From Verrucomicrobiia bacterium (GTDB lineage Bacteria; Verrucomicrobiota; Verrucomicrobiia; Verrucomicrobiales; DEV007): a stretch of DNA of 64,000 nucleotides. Positions 18,352 through 28,367 of this stretch are shown here, piece after piece. The stretch's first letter is position 1. Each line of letters begins with the position of its first letter. A model generated the notes under the pieces. That model was not told where the DNA came from. It did not search any database and saw only the letters and a list, made by a program, of their open reading frames with translations. The DNA lies in contig JAUIAH010000020.1 in assembly GCA_030425385.1 (NCBI GenBank), forward strand, positions 1 through 64,000, in the 5' to 3' direction. A program made the translations under genes and the position numbers.

Positions 18352-21300
18352 CTAAGGCTCGATGCGGAGCCGGAGGAAATGAGCGGGTGACCCTTCGGGC
18401 GCGGCGAATTCATAACGGATCTGCTCGGTGCCCGGCGGGGTCTCAGAGAGAACCTCCATGGAATCGGGCGCGGCAGCTGTCCACGGATCCTGGAGAGTGG
18501 CGGACCATTCTCCCGAGAGATCTTGGTAACTGGCGGTCTTCTCAATGCTTAACTCCACGCGGAGATACAGCCGATCGCCGTCCTGACGGATCTGCACGCG
18601 CTCCTGAGTTTGCGCACGTTCGGCCGCACTGGCAGGAACGTTAGGATCTAGATTGGCCAAGAATTCGATGATGTTGCGCAGACCATCTCCATCAGGGTCT
18701 CCGTTAGGATCGCTGATACCATTGGCCGCGGCCCAGTCTGCGTAGGAGCGGCCAGTGGGTGCTTGATCGGTGTTGGCATTCCCTGGTGTGGGTGTGAGGA
18801 CATCGCTAAGAGTCTCCGCTCCGTCAGGCAAGCGGCCGCGACTTTGCGTCGCGCTCGTTTGCACGCCAAATCCGATGGCATCGATGACGGCTTCGGCAGC
18901 TGCGCCCGATGCCAATCGCAGAAACTCACCACCGCGCGCGATATCGAACGGGAAGCGGGCGGGATTCGATGTGCCACCATCAGAAGTGAACGTCGCGTAG
19001 CCACCCGGCGCGACATAACTCAGCGCTGGCACTTGCCATTTGCGACGGCCGACCTCGCTCGGTTCATCACTCAACCAAAGGCCAGCCAGAACCACAGGCA
19101 TCGCACTTGTGTTATGGATCTCGAGGAAGCTATTCTCAATCACACTATCCCCTTCCGCAGCGAACCATTCGTTGATCCGAAGAGCAGCCGTCTCACCCAG
19201 GGCAGCGGCGTCACCGTTGGCAGCTCCTCGACTCGGCGAGGCGAGCAACGCCCACTGGTCGTCTGCGAGACGCCCAATGCTTTGGTTAGGCAATTGCAAT
19301 CCCCAGGCAATGCGATCGACGATCTGTCCGACGGGATTGAGGAGTTCCACGCCCCAGTGGGCATAAGTCTCATCGAGCGGCAAATCCGTCTCCACCACAT
19401 GGAAGGCACCGGCACTCACATTCCCCTCAGGGAAGGACCAACTACGTGGCGCATGACTTTGTGTCCGCAGTTGCCAACCCGCGAGATCGACAGGACCGGA
19501 CGCTTCCAATTCAATCCAGCCCCCCGCGCCGATGAGCACTTCGCTCAAGGCGAGCACGCCAGCATTGGACACCTCATTGGGAAGTCCTGGGCTCGGGTAA
19601 TCGAGCGCGGCGACCTCGCCGGTGCCATCGGGAACGCGACCGGAGGACACTCCCTGCGTTTGGCGACCATAAGCGATGGTTTCAAACACATCGCCATTGG
19701 ATTCCGCTAATGTCAGGGTCGCCCCCGCGGCGGGCAGTTGAAACCAGAGGGCATCGGCACGGCGAGCCCCGCGATCCGCGATCAACTGAAGCGTTGCTCC
19801 TGGCTCGATGACGGCGGGCGCCGTGATGAGAAACTGCTCATCGTTCACCTGGGCTCGTAATCCTGTGAGGATGACAGGCATTGCGGCATTCACATTGATC
19901 AGCTCAAACCAATCGTCGAATCCCGGCAGGGGATCTGCCAGCCATTCATTGATACGCAACTCGGTGAGGGCTGCGCTCTCCGTGGGAGTGGCTGCGCCCT
20001 CACGCGATGGGAGCCCTAGCACCCAAGCGCCGTCTTGGCGATGAAAGGAAAGGCCATCGGCTTGCGGACCATACCGCACACCGTCGACCACCGCCCCATC
20101 GGCATCCATGAGGGCCACCGATCCCCAGGTGGCGGGCAGGCTAACAGTAACCGCAAGATAGGCATTGGGAGCCAGCGTCGTTCCTGCAGCGAGGATCACG
20201 GCATCCTCGGCATCTCGGGGTGCTATTTGCCAACCGCTCAGATCCACGGGATCCGCGCCCACGTTTTGCAACTCAATGAAGTCTTCGTCGCCCTTGGCCA
20301 GGAATTCGCTGATCACGACATCGGGAACACTGACCACGCTATTCACCAACCCCGCGGACCCATTGTCGCGACGACTGGCACGCCAGTTGTAGGGCGATTG
20401 TGGATCTCCGTGAGGATCCACGACCGACATGGAAGGCCCCTCGTTGTCTGCCGTCTCTGGCCACGGAGCGTCGTCTGAGAATTCCACGGCAGTGACGAGA
20501 TTGCCACGACCGTCTAGCAAGGCAATGCGCTCACCATCATTGGCCAATCGGCCCTTGTAATAACCGACCACCTGCACACCAGGGTGCTGCGCGTGAAAGA
20601 TGTTGGGCGCATCATTACTCGCAACCACCACGCGGGCGCCTGGTCCCACGATGGTTCCCCACGGAAAGACAAACTCGATTCCTTGGAAGGACCATTTCCC
20701 AAGATCGACAGGAGCTGAGCCGACATTCTGCACCTCGATAAACTCCGCCGCCGAACCACCCAGCGAGCCTTTAGCATTGTAATGAATTTCGGTGATCCGC
20801 ACGCTCGGCGCGGTGGGACCGACGACAAAGGTGGCCTCCATGAGCGCGCTCCAATTGCCGCGATCCAATGCCCGCGCCTTCACCACCGTGGTTTCACTGA
20901 TTTCTAGAGGGGAGGTGTAGGCCTGTGCCGTCGGTGACACGGCTCCTGTCGTATCGAAATAAACGCTCGGGTCGGCGCCATCGGTCGTGTAATAGATGGT
21001 GCCGCCTGCGAAGACTGATGCCTTGGCAATGGCCAATTGAAATCCGGGCGCCACCCGCTTGGACCCGATGACCGTGACCCCATCTTTGAATTGGGGTGCC
21101 TGAACAGACGGATAAAGACCGCGATTACGCAATTGCCTCAGGACAATGTCAGGGCGCTGTGGAAACCACGTCTCCGTGAGACGTTTCTGTTCCGTGATCC
21201 ATTGATCCGTCCAGGTGAAGAGCGGGTAGGGCCCACTCTGATGCCGGTGGACATCGCGACGATAGTCTCCCCAACGAGCGGCTTCACAGGCGATGGCATC

Positions 21301-23961
21301 CTGCACCACAGCGCGCCACTTGTTCCAACGCGCAATATTATTCTCAGGACGTAACGCACCGTCGGGCGCGACCAGATGCTTGTGCACGCGATCAGCGAAG
21401 TCTAAGAGATACTGATCATTACTCACCAGCTTGGTATGCAGGCCACCGGGAGGCCCGCTGATACCAGTGCGATCCACGTCCTCATCCCACATGAGATTCT
21501 CCATATCCCAAGGCAGAAATCGGAACGTGCCTTCTTTGTGCCTAACCGTGTACCAGTTCTTATTGATGTTATCACCCCAGTCCTGGTGACCGAGGAAGAA
21601 GTGCAAGAGCATGTAGTCGGCATACCAATCCACGTCGAGATACTCTTTCATCAGCTCGTACTTCTCATTCGTGATGGGGGCAGAAATGGCTAACATATCG
21701 TCATAAGCCTCTTTCGAGCCGCTCTTGAGATCTCCTTGCTCGACCACGTCATAGTCCTCGCTGTCACCACCAAAGGTATTGGCGGCAAAGCCGTGGTTCT
21801 CTTGTTCGGTGGGATCGTAGAGCCCCCAGTAGATCCCATTGATGAAGAGATGGACATAGCGGCAATGTCCGGCCGCCCGTCCCATGTCGCGGAACGTATC
21901 TTTGCAGAAGGCGTCGCGCATCCGCGTGCCGTGCGGACGCTGCCGTCCCCCATCCCAATGCAACCAACTGGAGTTGAAATCGCCTCGGAGGATGATGTCG
22001 TCGAATTCACGCGATGGCGAATCCGGGAATAGGGCATAAACCAATTTCGCAGCGCCAAACGAACTTTTGAAATTCAGTTTGAATCCATGTTTGGGACATT
22101 TACGAGGCTCACGACTTGCATTTCCGTGCATGCGAATGCCGCAGGTGGTGTCAAATCCCGTCGTGCCGTCGGGCATGAGCAACTCGATCGAACAGGGAAA
22201 TTCGAAGCGCGTGCCTTTCTGCGTGGAGTTCGGATGCAATCCCCGCGATCCAAACATCTCGTTATTGTTCATGACCACGGACATCAACGGCAAGGTGCGG
22301 AACGCGCGCTCCATGCGCTCGCGATTCGTGATCCCGTTAGGGTCAATCTCTCCGTCGTCATTATATTTGTTTGGATCATCCATGATCTCGGGATCCATCC
22401 CGTAGTCGGCAGGAGCCGCATTGCTCGGGAGGTTATCGATCTCACCAGGAAAGCCAGCCCCACCTTGCGAGCCCCAGGTGATGGGGAAGGTCGCATTTCC
22501 CACTTTGGGCAGCGGCGGGTTGTCATTGTCATCATCCCGATCGGGATTGTCATAGGGCGGACTCGGTTGCTCAAATACCTGGTCCAGGAAGATGTAGGAA
22601 TGTGTCACCGTGGCGCTGGACACCTTACCAGTGGCGGATGCGACCACACGCAGGACCGTCGTTTGATCAATAGTCAAGGGCCCTGTGTAAACTGGGCTGA
22701 AGGTGGTCGGTTCACTACCATCTAATGAATAACGAATGGTCGCTCCAGGATCTGATGAACTAACAATGACTTCAAATGGCTCCACAAAGAAGCCGCGTCC
22801 CACACTCACCGTCGGTTGCGAGGTCAACTCGGTCAGGCCATTGCCCACATTCTCTTTGTCAGGAGTCGGTTGGGAGAAATACACCAGATCACCGGCACTA
22901 TTCATCCCATAACTGAAATCCACGCGCTGCTCCGGATAGTCCTCAAAGACCGCCACCACTTCGCGGGGAGACTCGGGGCTATGAAGGGAAAGATGCCCGC
23001 CATCGAGATCGAGCGTGAAATTCGTGTGCAGTTTACCAAAGATCGAATTGGTGTCTTTACCAGAAGCAAAGATGATCAAATACTCCCCGGGGCCGATCGA
23101 TTTCGACGGCATCACCCAGCGTTCCGGTTGGTCCGCATCGGGAGTCATCGACCAGCCTAGCAAATTGACGGCTTGATCACCTGGATTGTAGAGTTCAATC
23201 CAGTCTGGCGTATCGTCATCATTATCCGTAATGCCGGTGGCGTTTGAGGCGGCAAATTCCGTGATTTGAATCTCACCGCGCTCGCCTGGAGCCAGATCCA
23301 CTTGCCAGGTCCCGCCTCCGAAGGCATTTCCCGCGAGATCGGCGATAGCTTGGCTTGCCCCCCATTCGAAAGAGACATTGCCGGCGTTGGGTTCCGTAAA
23401 GGTGAACACGTAGGGACCTGCTCCCTCACCTTCCACACTGGTAGCCGCCGAGCCGTTCACGAGCAAATCGCTTGCCTGAACGCCCGTGACGATCTCATTG
23501 AAACGCACTTCCGTCTGCTTAAGATGATTCACCTTGGCACCTGGGATAGGCACGATGGACTCCAATGTTTGCCCTTCACGCACGGTCCCGATCTGAGGTG
23601 GTAAAGTGTCCATGAGGAGGTACGTCCACCCATCCTCCGGCGCGTAGGCGCCTTCACCGGCCACACTAGCAATGCCGTGGTCCGCATCCCAGGAAATGGC
23701 CACATCCCCGGGCAACGGCTGCGTGAAACTGAATTCGTAGGGGCCCTGGCCCGTACCGGTGACGGCGGCCGCCGCCTCCGCATTGATGACCAAATCATCA
23801 GGATCCACGCCCGTTACGGGTTCATTAAACGTGACCTTGATCGTGGTGAGCGCGGGCACGGTAGCACTCGGGGCCGGCACGGTTTCGGTCACGATCGGCG
23901 CAGCGAAAGCGAGTGGAGGCGAGGCTAAGGCCAAGCCAAGGATAAGTCGTAGGGGCTTCAT
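18352..23961 (-). CDS. Giant secreted CotH-kinase / lamin-tail surface protein
   Basis: A 1869-aa protein. A signal peptide (LILGLALASPPLAFA) is followed by two Ig-like repeats (about 22-225) sharing FNE-VTGV--DLLVN. Then come a lamin-tail domain (about 230-360; EFAASNATGITDNDDD, DWIELYNPGDQAVNL) and a chitobiase-C-like domain (ATIRYSLDGSEPT). A CotH-type kinase domain spans roughly 490-900, with YVHLFINGIYWGLYDPTEQ and FRFLPWDMENLMWDED. More chitobiase-like and several lamin-tail repeats follow. The C-terminus has a Ca-binding-like NGDPDGDGLRNIIEF and a final module ending FLRLRIEP. CotH domains can phosphorylate secreted proteins; here the DxD-like motif reads DME. The protein is presumably displayed on the cell surface, which is inferred. 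Confidence 0.88.
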   Translation of the reverse strand: MKPLRLILGLALASPPLAFAAPIVTETVPAPSATVPALTTIKVTFNEPVTGVDPDDLVINAEAAAAVTGTGQGPYEFSFTQPLPGDVAISWDADHGIASVAGEGAYAPEDGWTYLLMDTLPPQIGTVREGQTLESIVPIPGAKVNHLKQTEVRFNEIVTGVQASDLLVNGSAATSVEGEGAGPYVFTFTEPNAGNVSFEWGASQAIADLAGNAFGGGTWQVDLAPGERGEIQITEFAASNATGITDNDDDTPDWIELYNPGDQAVNLLGWSMTPDADQPERWVMPSKSIGPGEYLIIFASGKDTNSIFGKLHTNFTLDLDGGHLSLHSPESPREVVAVFEDYPEQRVDFSYGMNSAGDLVYFSQPTPDKENVGNGLTELTSQPTVSVGRGFFVEPFEVIVSSSDPGATIRYSLDGSEPTTFSPVYTGPLTIDQTTVLRVVASATGKVSSATVTHSYIFLDQVFEQPSPPYDNPDRDDDNDNPPLPKVGNATFPITWGSQGGAGFPGEIDNLPSNAAPADYGMDPEIMDDPNKYNDDGEIDPNGITNRERMERAFRTLPLMSVVMNNNEMFGSRGLHPNSTQKGTRFEFPCSIELLMPDGTTGFDTTCGIRMHGNASREPRKCPKHGFKLNFKSSFGAAKLVYALFPDSPSREFDDIILRGDFNSSWLHWDGGRQRPHGTRMRDAFCKDTFRDMGRAAGHCRYVHLFINGIYWGLYDPTEQENHGFAANTFGGDSEDYDVVEQGDLKSGSKEAYDDMLAISAPITNEKYELMKEYLDVDWYADYMLLHFFLGHQDWGDNINKNWYTVRHKEGTFRFLPWDMENLMWDEDVDRTGISGPPGGLHTKLVSNDQYLLDFADRVHKHLVAPDGALRPENNIARWNKWRAVVQDAIACEAARWGDYRRDVHRHQSGPYPLFTWTDQWITEQKRLTETWFPQRPDIVLRQLRNRGLYPSVQAPQFKDGVTVIGSKRVAPGFQLAIAKASVFAGGTIYYTTDGADPSVYFDTTGAVSPTAQAYTSPLEISETTVVKARALDRGNWSALMEATFVVGPTAPSVRITEIHYNAKGSLGGSAAEFIEVQNVGSAPVDLGKWSFQGIEFVFPWGTIVGPGARVVVASNDAPNIFHAQHPGVQVVGYYKGRLANDGERIALLDGRGNLVTAVEFSDDAPWPETADNEGPSMSVVDPHGDPQSPYNWRASRRDNGSAGLVNSVVSVPDVVISEFLAKGDEDFIELQNVGADPVDLSGWQIAPRDAEDAVILAAGTTLAPNAYLAVTVSLPATWGSVALMDADGAVVDGVRYGPQADGLSFHRQDGAWVLGLPSREGAATPTESAALTELRINEWLADPLPGFDDWFELINVNAAMPVILTGLRAQVNDEQFLITAPAVIEPGATLQLIADRGARRADALWFQLPAAGATLTLAESNGDVFETIAYGRQTQGVSSGRVPDGTGEVAALDYPSPGLPNEVSNAGVLALSEVLIGAGGWIELEASGPVDLAGWQLRTQSHAPRSWSFPEGNVSAGAFHVVETDLPLDETYAHWGVELLNPVGQIVDRIAWGLQLPNQSIGRLADDQWALLASPSRGAANGDAAALGETAALRINEWFAAEGDSVIENSFLEIHNTSAMPVVLAGLWLSDEPSEVGRRKWQVPALSYVAPGGYATFTSDGGTSNPARFPFDIARGGEFLRLASGAAAEAVIDAIGFGVQTSATQSRGRLPDGAETLSDVLTPTPGNANTDQAPTGRSYADWAAANGISDPNGDPDGDGLRNIIEFLANLDPNVPASAAERAQTQERVQIRQDGDRLYLRVELSIEKTASYQDLSGEWSATLQDPWTAAAPDSMEVLSETPPGTEQIRYEFAAPEGSPAHFLRLRIEP

Positions 23962-24190
23962 TGTTAACGAGAAACAGGGATTGGAAGTTATCGAGAAACT
24001 CTGCGGACGCGAATGTTACCGATTCGCTACGAAATCAGCAAGCACCTTCGTTTCCAGTTTCCCACGTCTCAGGCAGAGGTCCCTCGGTCGTAACAATACA
24101 CAGGAAATGACGCAACCATACAAGTTTCTAGGAAGCCAAGAAGCTATATCATTATCCTTGCGTCCCCACCAAACCAGCGGGAGCGACGCC
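23962..24190. promoter_or_regulatory. Divergent promoter region of two giant secreted proteins
   Basis: 229 nt lie between the start of the CotH giant (minus) and that of the carbohydrate-binding-like giant (plus). The segment is more AT-rich than the flanking genes, as expected for promoters. I cannot point to a specific box. A GGGAG about 7 nt before the plus-strand ATG is one of the few plausible ribosome-binding sites in the window. The arrangement suggests that the two giants are expressed together. Confidence 0.35.
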
Positions 24191-27100
24191 ATGAAATCCA
24201 GAAACCCTATGTACCCTACCCTATTCTCACCTCGCCGTGCGCTTATGGCCACCCTTGGCCTCTGCTCGCTCGCAACCCTCCATGCCCAGTTCACCCTCGA
24301 AATGGAGGACTACAATTTCGAGAACGGCCAATTCATCGACAACCCGGTTGCGGGCGATTTCGCCGACAAAGGAGTGGCCACGCCCGGCGTCGATTTCCGC
24401 GACAATACGCCCACCACACGCGGGGCAAATGAATACCGTTCACCTGCCCCGGGAGCTGGAGGCCTCCCCCAAACGGCCGCAAGCGGCGATGCCGAGCGGA
24501 CAGCAGGCACGGCAGAAGTCGATCTCTCCAGTGTTGAACTGGGTGAATGGACAAACTACACCCGGACCTTCCCCGCTGGCACTTACAGTGTCACGGCCCG
24601 TGTCCAGGCCCTCGATACGGTGGATCCCTTCATCGCACGCCTGGAGAAAGTGACGAGCGATCCCACCACCGGAGACCAGACGAGCACCGCCTATGGCGTC
24701 TTTCTCGGTCGCAATGCGAGCGAAAGCTACGGCGACCTGGAGATGACCGATGTGACGGGACAGCCCATCACCATTTCCCTGGATGGCGAGGAGACCCTGC
24801 GTCTGGCGACCCAGGTGGGCAGCTACAACATCAACTACCTCAGCTTCACTCCTGCAGCCACAGACACCCCGATGCCCCGCGTGGATATCACGGCTCCTGA
24901 CAATGATACCGGCGTGATGCCGGGGGTGGACCTGGAGATCACGCTCGCTCCTGCCAATGAGGCCAGCGTGGCAGCGGTGCAGATCCTTGCTAACTCGGCC
25001 GAAGGCGATGAAATTGTGTTAGCGGAACTCGGTGCACCGCCATTCACCGCCACCTGGTCTGGCGTTCCCGAAGGCACGTGGCGTTTGTTAGGCATCGTCG
25101 CCGATGCCTCAGGATTGGTTGGCCTTTCTTCGGAAGTCACCATCTTTTCCGATGGCACGCCGCCGGAATTGCAACAAGTGCGAGGACGCACGACGGAAGA
25201 TGTCATCCTGACATTCTCCGAATCCATGAGCCCCGCCACTGCTGGTGATCCCGCCAACTACTCCGCCGTCGATACCGATGGCAATCCGCTAGAGATTCTC
25301 AGCGCAAGCGTGACGGCGGATGGGCGAGTGATCCTTGGGACAGCTGTCCAATCGGTAGGCACGAATTACACGCTCACGGTGAACAATCTCACGGACCTGG
25401 CAGGCAATCCCCTACCCAATGGCAGCACTGCCGAATTCTTTGGCAATGGGCCCCTTCTCCAAACGAACCTTGGGTTTGTCGTCTTCGAAGCCGAACACTT
25501 CGATCGCAACAATGATGGCCTCTGGCTGGAAGAGACCGACTGGGGCACGCCCTCGGGTGGCGTCTCCATGGTTGTTCCCAACGGCGGGGGCGGCAGCGAG
25601 GCTGAGACTCAGCTGCAGTATGATATCAATTTCGTCAAAACGGGCACGCACTATCTCTGGTATCGCGCTTCTGCCGAAACGGGCAATGACGACTCTGCCT
25701 GGCTGTGGATAGACGGCGCTCGGCCGCGTGGGCGCGAAGACGCCAATTTCGCCTCGATGTCAGGATTTGGCAACCAATTGGACTTTGTTTGGAACAGCAA
25801 TGCACAAGATGGCGGTGGGCTGATGTCGTTTGAAATCGACACGCCCGGTTTCCACACCATCGCCATCGCGCAGCGAGAAGATGGTGCCCACTTTGACAAA
25901 TTCGTTGTCACCACAGATCCTAACTTTGATCCAGCAGATCCCGCCTTCGGCGACTTTGGACCGCCTCTCACACCACGAGAAGGCGAAGACGTGCAAGGAG
26001 GCAATCAAGTGGAGATCACGCTCGATCCCCTCGATGTCACCTTCAACGAACACGACACCTTACTGTTAGAGGCAGACGGCACCGGCACGGAGGGTGCTGT
26101 CATCGTCTACCAGTGGCAACGTCAGGATGGCGAGGTGTGGAATGACATCCCGAATGCGACGGATACGACATTCTCCATCGAGCGCGTGGGCCTCGAGTGG
26201 AATGGTGTGGTTGTCAGGATGGCCATCCGCACAGACGGGGATGAAGATCTCTCGGATCCCGCCACCATTACCATCAATCCCGAGACGGTCGCTCCCGAAC
26301 TCATCAGCGCGAACGGTCAGGGCGAGCGCATCTTTGTCCTCTTCTCGGAACCTGTGGACCCCGCTACCGCTGGAGACGCAGGCAACTACCAAGTGAGCGA
26401 CGGTCTCCAGATCAACGACATCACTCTTCTTCCCAGCGGTGTCAGTGTGATTCTCGGAACCTCTGCTCAGACGGTTGGAACGAAATACACAGTCACGGTG
26501 AGTAACGTCGCCGATCTCGCGGCGACTCCCAATGTGATGGCGAGCAGTACATCCAAGTTCTACAGCTTGGGCGAGCTGCTCCCGCAATCGGAAGATGGTC
26601 TCCTTGTCTTTGAGGCAGAGAATTTCGATGAGAATTCCGATGGTCTTTGGGAAACCGATAGTGCCTACGGCGTTCCCTCTGGAGGCCTCTCCGTGGTCAT
26701 CCCCAACGGCAACGGCGGCAATGAAGAAAGCAAGTTGGAGTATGAACTGACATTCACACAGACGGGCGAACACATTCTCTGGTATCGCGCGGCGGGACCT
26801 TCTGGCACGGACGATTCCGCCTGGTTCCATTTGGACGGCGCGCGTCCGGAAAACCGTATTGATGGCAACACAGCAAGCATGACCGGCTTCGCCGAAACGG
26901 ATGACTTTGTGTGGCTCAGCAACCCTCAAGAAGGCGGGGGGCAGATGACCTTCAATATCCCTTCGCCCGGTGTCTACAGAATAGGCCTGGCCCGTCGGGA
27001 AGACGGTTCGCAGTTCGATAAATTCGTCGTCACCACGGATCCCGAGTTTGATCCCGCGAGCTTCGGAGCGTTTGGCCCAGCCGAAACGCGGGCGGGCGCT

Positions 27101-28288
27101 CCCGCTCAGCCTACGATGACCTTGCCTGACATTGCCACCGTGCCTGAAGGCGGCAATCTCGAAGTCACCCCTGACATTTCTGCCACGGAGCGCTCCATCG
27201 CCAAGGTGGAGTATTTCGCCGACGGCGAGAAGATCGGTGAATCCACCAGTGCGCCGTTCACCTTCACCTGGGCGCGTCCCGAGCCGGGATTCTACGCCAT
27301 TTCCGCAGTGCTCGTCGACGATGTCGGAGATCGCGTTTCCGCCATGGCGGTGGACGTGACCGTCGAAGGCGACCTCGGAGGCGGCGGGGGCGGCACGCCC
27401 ACCGTTGACGGCGCTGGCAAGTCAGTGGTGTGGATCACGCAAGTGGCCTCTCCTGCAGGCGAAGAGTTCCAACAATTGTTAGCCCAGAGTGCCTTCGAAG
27501 TGACCGAACTGATGATTGAGGACCCCTCCGCGGCCGAGCAGGAAACGCTCAACGCTGCCGATGTGGTTATCGTGACTCGCAAGGTGAGCAGCGGCAATTA
27601 TAACAATGACACCTGGGACACGCAGATCAGTTCGCCCCTCATTCTCATGTCTGCCTATCTCTCGCGGGCCAATCGCTGGGCCTGGCTCGGGGGTGATGGC
27701 CTGATCGACGATACGCCGGAGACCATTGTGGCTGAAATGCCAGAACATCCCATCTTCCAGAATGTGGTGCTAACAGACAGCGTATCCGGGCCTTGGCACA
27801 CGGCCGTGGATCGCGGGACGTCCATCCCCACGGATCCGATCGCCAATGGCGGCACGGTTCTGGCCACGGGCAATGGCAACATCATTGCCGCCGAATGGCC
27901 CGCAGATGCCGTTGCGGCGGGGCCTCGCATGCTCTTCGCGGCAGGCAGTCGCGAACCTGCGGATCCTGGTGCCATTGACGAGGCGGGTAGGTTCAACCTC
28001 ACGGAAGAGGGTGGCCAAGCATTCCTCAACGCAGTCCTCTACATGGCGAATCAAGACGGTGAGCCTGATCCTGGCGGCGGTGACGATGATCTCGCCATCA
28101 GCGTCTCGCGCACTGCCAACGGAGTCATGGTGGAGTTGTCAGGCGCGGCTGCCTTCGATGTGGAGTACAGTCCCTCGCTCGCAGCAGATTCCTGGACAGT
28201 CATCGCCTCGGATGTGACTAGCTTTGAAGACACCGACGCCGCACGCGTCGCTTCTGGCAGCGGTTACTACCGCGGCATCGCCAAGTAA
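24191..28288 (+). CDS. Giant secreted multi-domain carbohydrate-binding-like protein
   Basis: The start at 24191 (MKSRNPMYPTLFSPRRALM) gives a signal peptide ending LHAQ; 144 open codons upstream overlap the divergent CotH gene and are rejected. The product is 1365 aa. An N-terminal CBM6-like domain (FTLEMEDYNFENGQFIDNP) comes first. Two copies of a unit of about 370 residues follow, each an SbsA-type Ig domain plus a CBM6/35-like domain (VFEAEHFDRNNDGLW and VFEAENFDENSDGLW, each ending FDKFVVTTDP). Next are an Ig-like domain and a Gly run, then a ThuA/GATase-like domain (SVVWITQVASPAGEEFQQLL). A GGGDDD linker leads to a final module of about 63 residues ending GYYRGIAK. Glycan binding is inferred from the fold resemblance. 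The same C-terminal module ends the protein at 43632-47720. Confidence 0.85.
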   Translation: MKSRNPMYPTLFSPRRALMATLGLCSLATLHAQFTLEMEDYNFENGQFIDNPVAGDFADKGVATPGVDFRDNTPTTRGANEYRSPAPGAGGLPQTAASGDAERTAGTAEVDLSSVELGEWTNYTRTFPAGTYSVTARVQALDTVDPFIARLEKVTSDPTTGDQTSTAYGVFLGRNASESYGDLEMTDVTGQPITISLDGEETLRLATQVGSYNINYLSFTPAATDTPMPRVDITAPDNDTGVMPGVDLEITLAPANEASVAAVQILANSAEGDEIVLAELGAPPFTATWSGVPEGTWRLLGIVADASGLVGLSSEVTIFSDGTPPELQQVRGRTTEDVILTFSESMSPATAGDPANYSAVDTDGNPLEILSASVTADGRVILGTAVQSVGTNYTLTVNNLTDLAGNPLPNGSTAEFFGNGPLLQTNLGFVVFEAEHFDRNNDGLWLEETDWGTPSGGVSMVVPNGGGGSEAETQLQYDINFVKTGTHYLWYRASAETGNDDSAWLWIDGARPRGREDANFASMSGFGNQLDFVWNSNAQDGGGLMSFEIDTPGFHTIAIAQREDGAHFDKFVVTTDPNFDPADPAFGDFGPPLTPREGEDVQGGNQVEITLDPLDVTFNEHDTLLLEADGTGTEGAVIVYQWQRQDGEVWNDIPNATDTTFSIERVGLEWNGVVVRMAIRTDGDEDLSDPATITINPETVAPELISANGQGERIFVLFSEPVDPATAGDAGNYQVSDGLQINDITLLPSGVSVILGTSAQTVGTKYTVTVSNVADLAATPNVMASSTSKFYSLGELLPQSEDGLLVFEAENFDENSDGLWETDSAYGVPSGGLSVVIPNGNGGNEESKLEYELTFTQTGEHILWYRAAGPSGTDDSAWFHLDGARPENRIDGNTASMTGFAETDDFVWLSNPQEGGGQMTFNIPSPGVYRIGLARREDGSQFDKFVVTTDPEFDPASFGAFGPAETRAGAPAQPTMTLPDIATVPEGGNLEVTPDISATERSIAKVEYFADGEKIGESTSAPFTFTWARPEPGFYAISAVLVDDVGDRVSAMAVDVTVEGDLGGGGGGTPTVDGAGKSVVWITQVASPAGEEFQQLLAQSAFEVTELMIEDPSAAEQETLNAADVVIVTRKVSSGNYNNDTWDTQISSPLILMSAYLSRANRWAWLGGDGLIDDTPETIVAEMPEHPIFQNVVLTDSVSGPWHTAVDRGTSIPTDPIANGGTVLATGNGNIIAAEWPADAVAAGPRMLFAAGSREPADPGAIDEAGRFNLTEEGGQAFLNAVLYMANQDGEPDPGGGDDDLAISVSRTANGVMVELSGAAAFDVEYSPSLAADSWTVIASDVTSFEDTDAARVASGSGYYRGIAK

Positions 28289-28311
28289 GCCCAATCCATT
28301 CCCCCCCTTTC

Positions 28312-28349
28312 AGGAACCCCATCGAGTCCTCGGTGGGGTTCCTTTGTTT
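28312..28349 (+). terminator. Strong intrinsic terminator
   Basis: A perfect 10-bp stem, AGGAACCCCA (28312-28321) with TGGGGTTCCT (28334-28343), closes a 12-nt loop and is followed by TTGTTTC. It lies 24 nt after the stop of the 1365-aa gene and 25 nt before the next start. The metalloprotease-like gene that follows therefore probably has its own promoter or depends on readthrough. Confidence 0.85.
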
Positions 28350-28367
28350 CCAAGCACTGCCCATTCC

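Noticed and set aside
23759-24190. N-terminal extension of the 1365-aa giant
   Set aside because: The 144 extra codons overlap the divergent CotH gene and come before a clear signal peptide at 24191.
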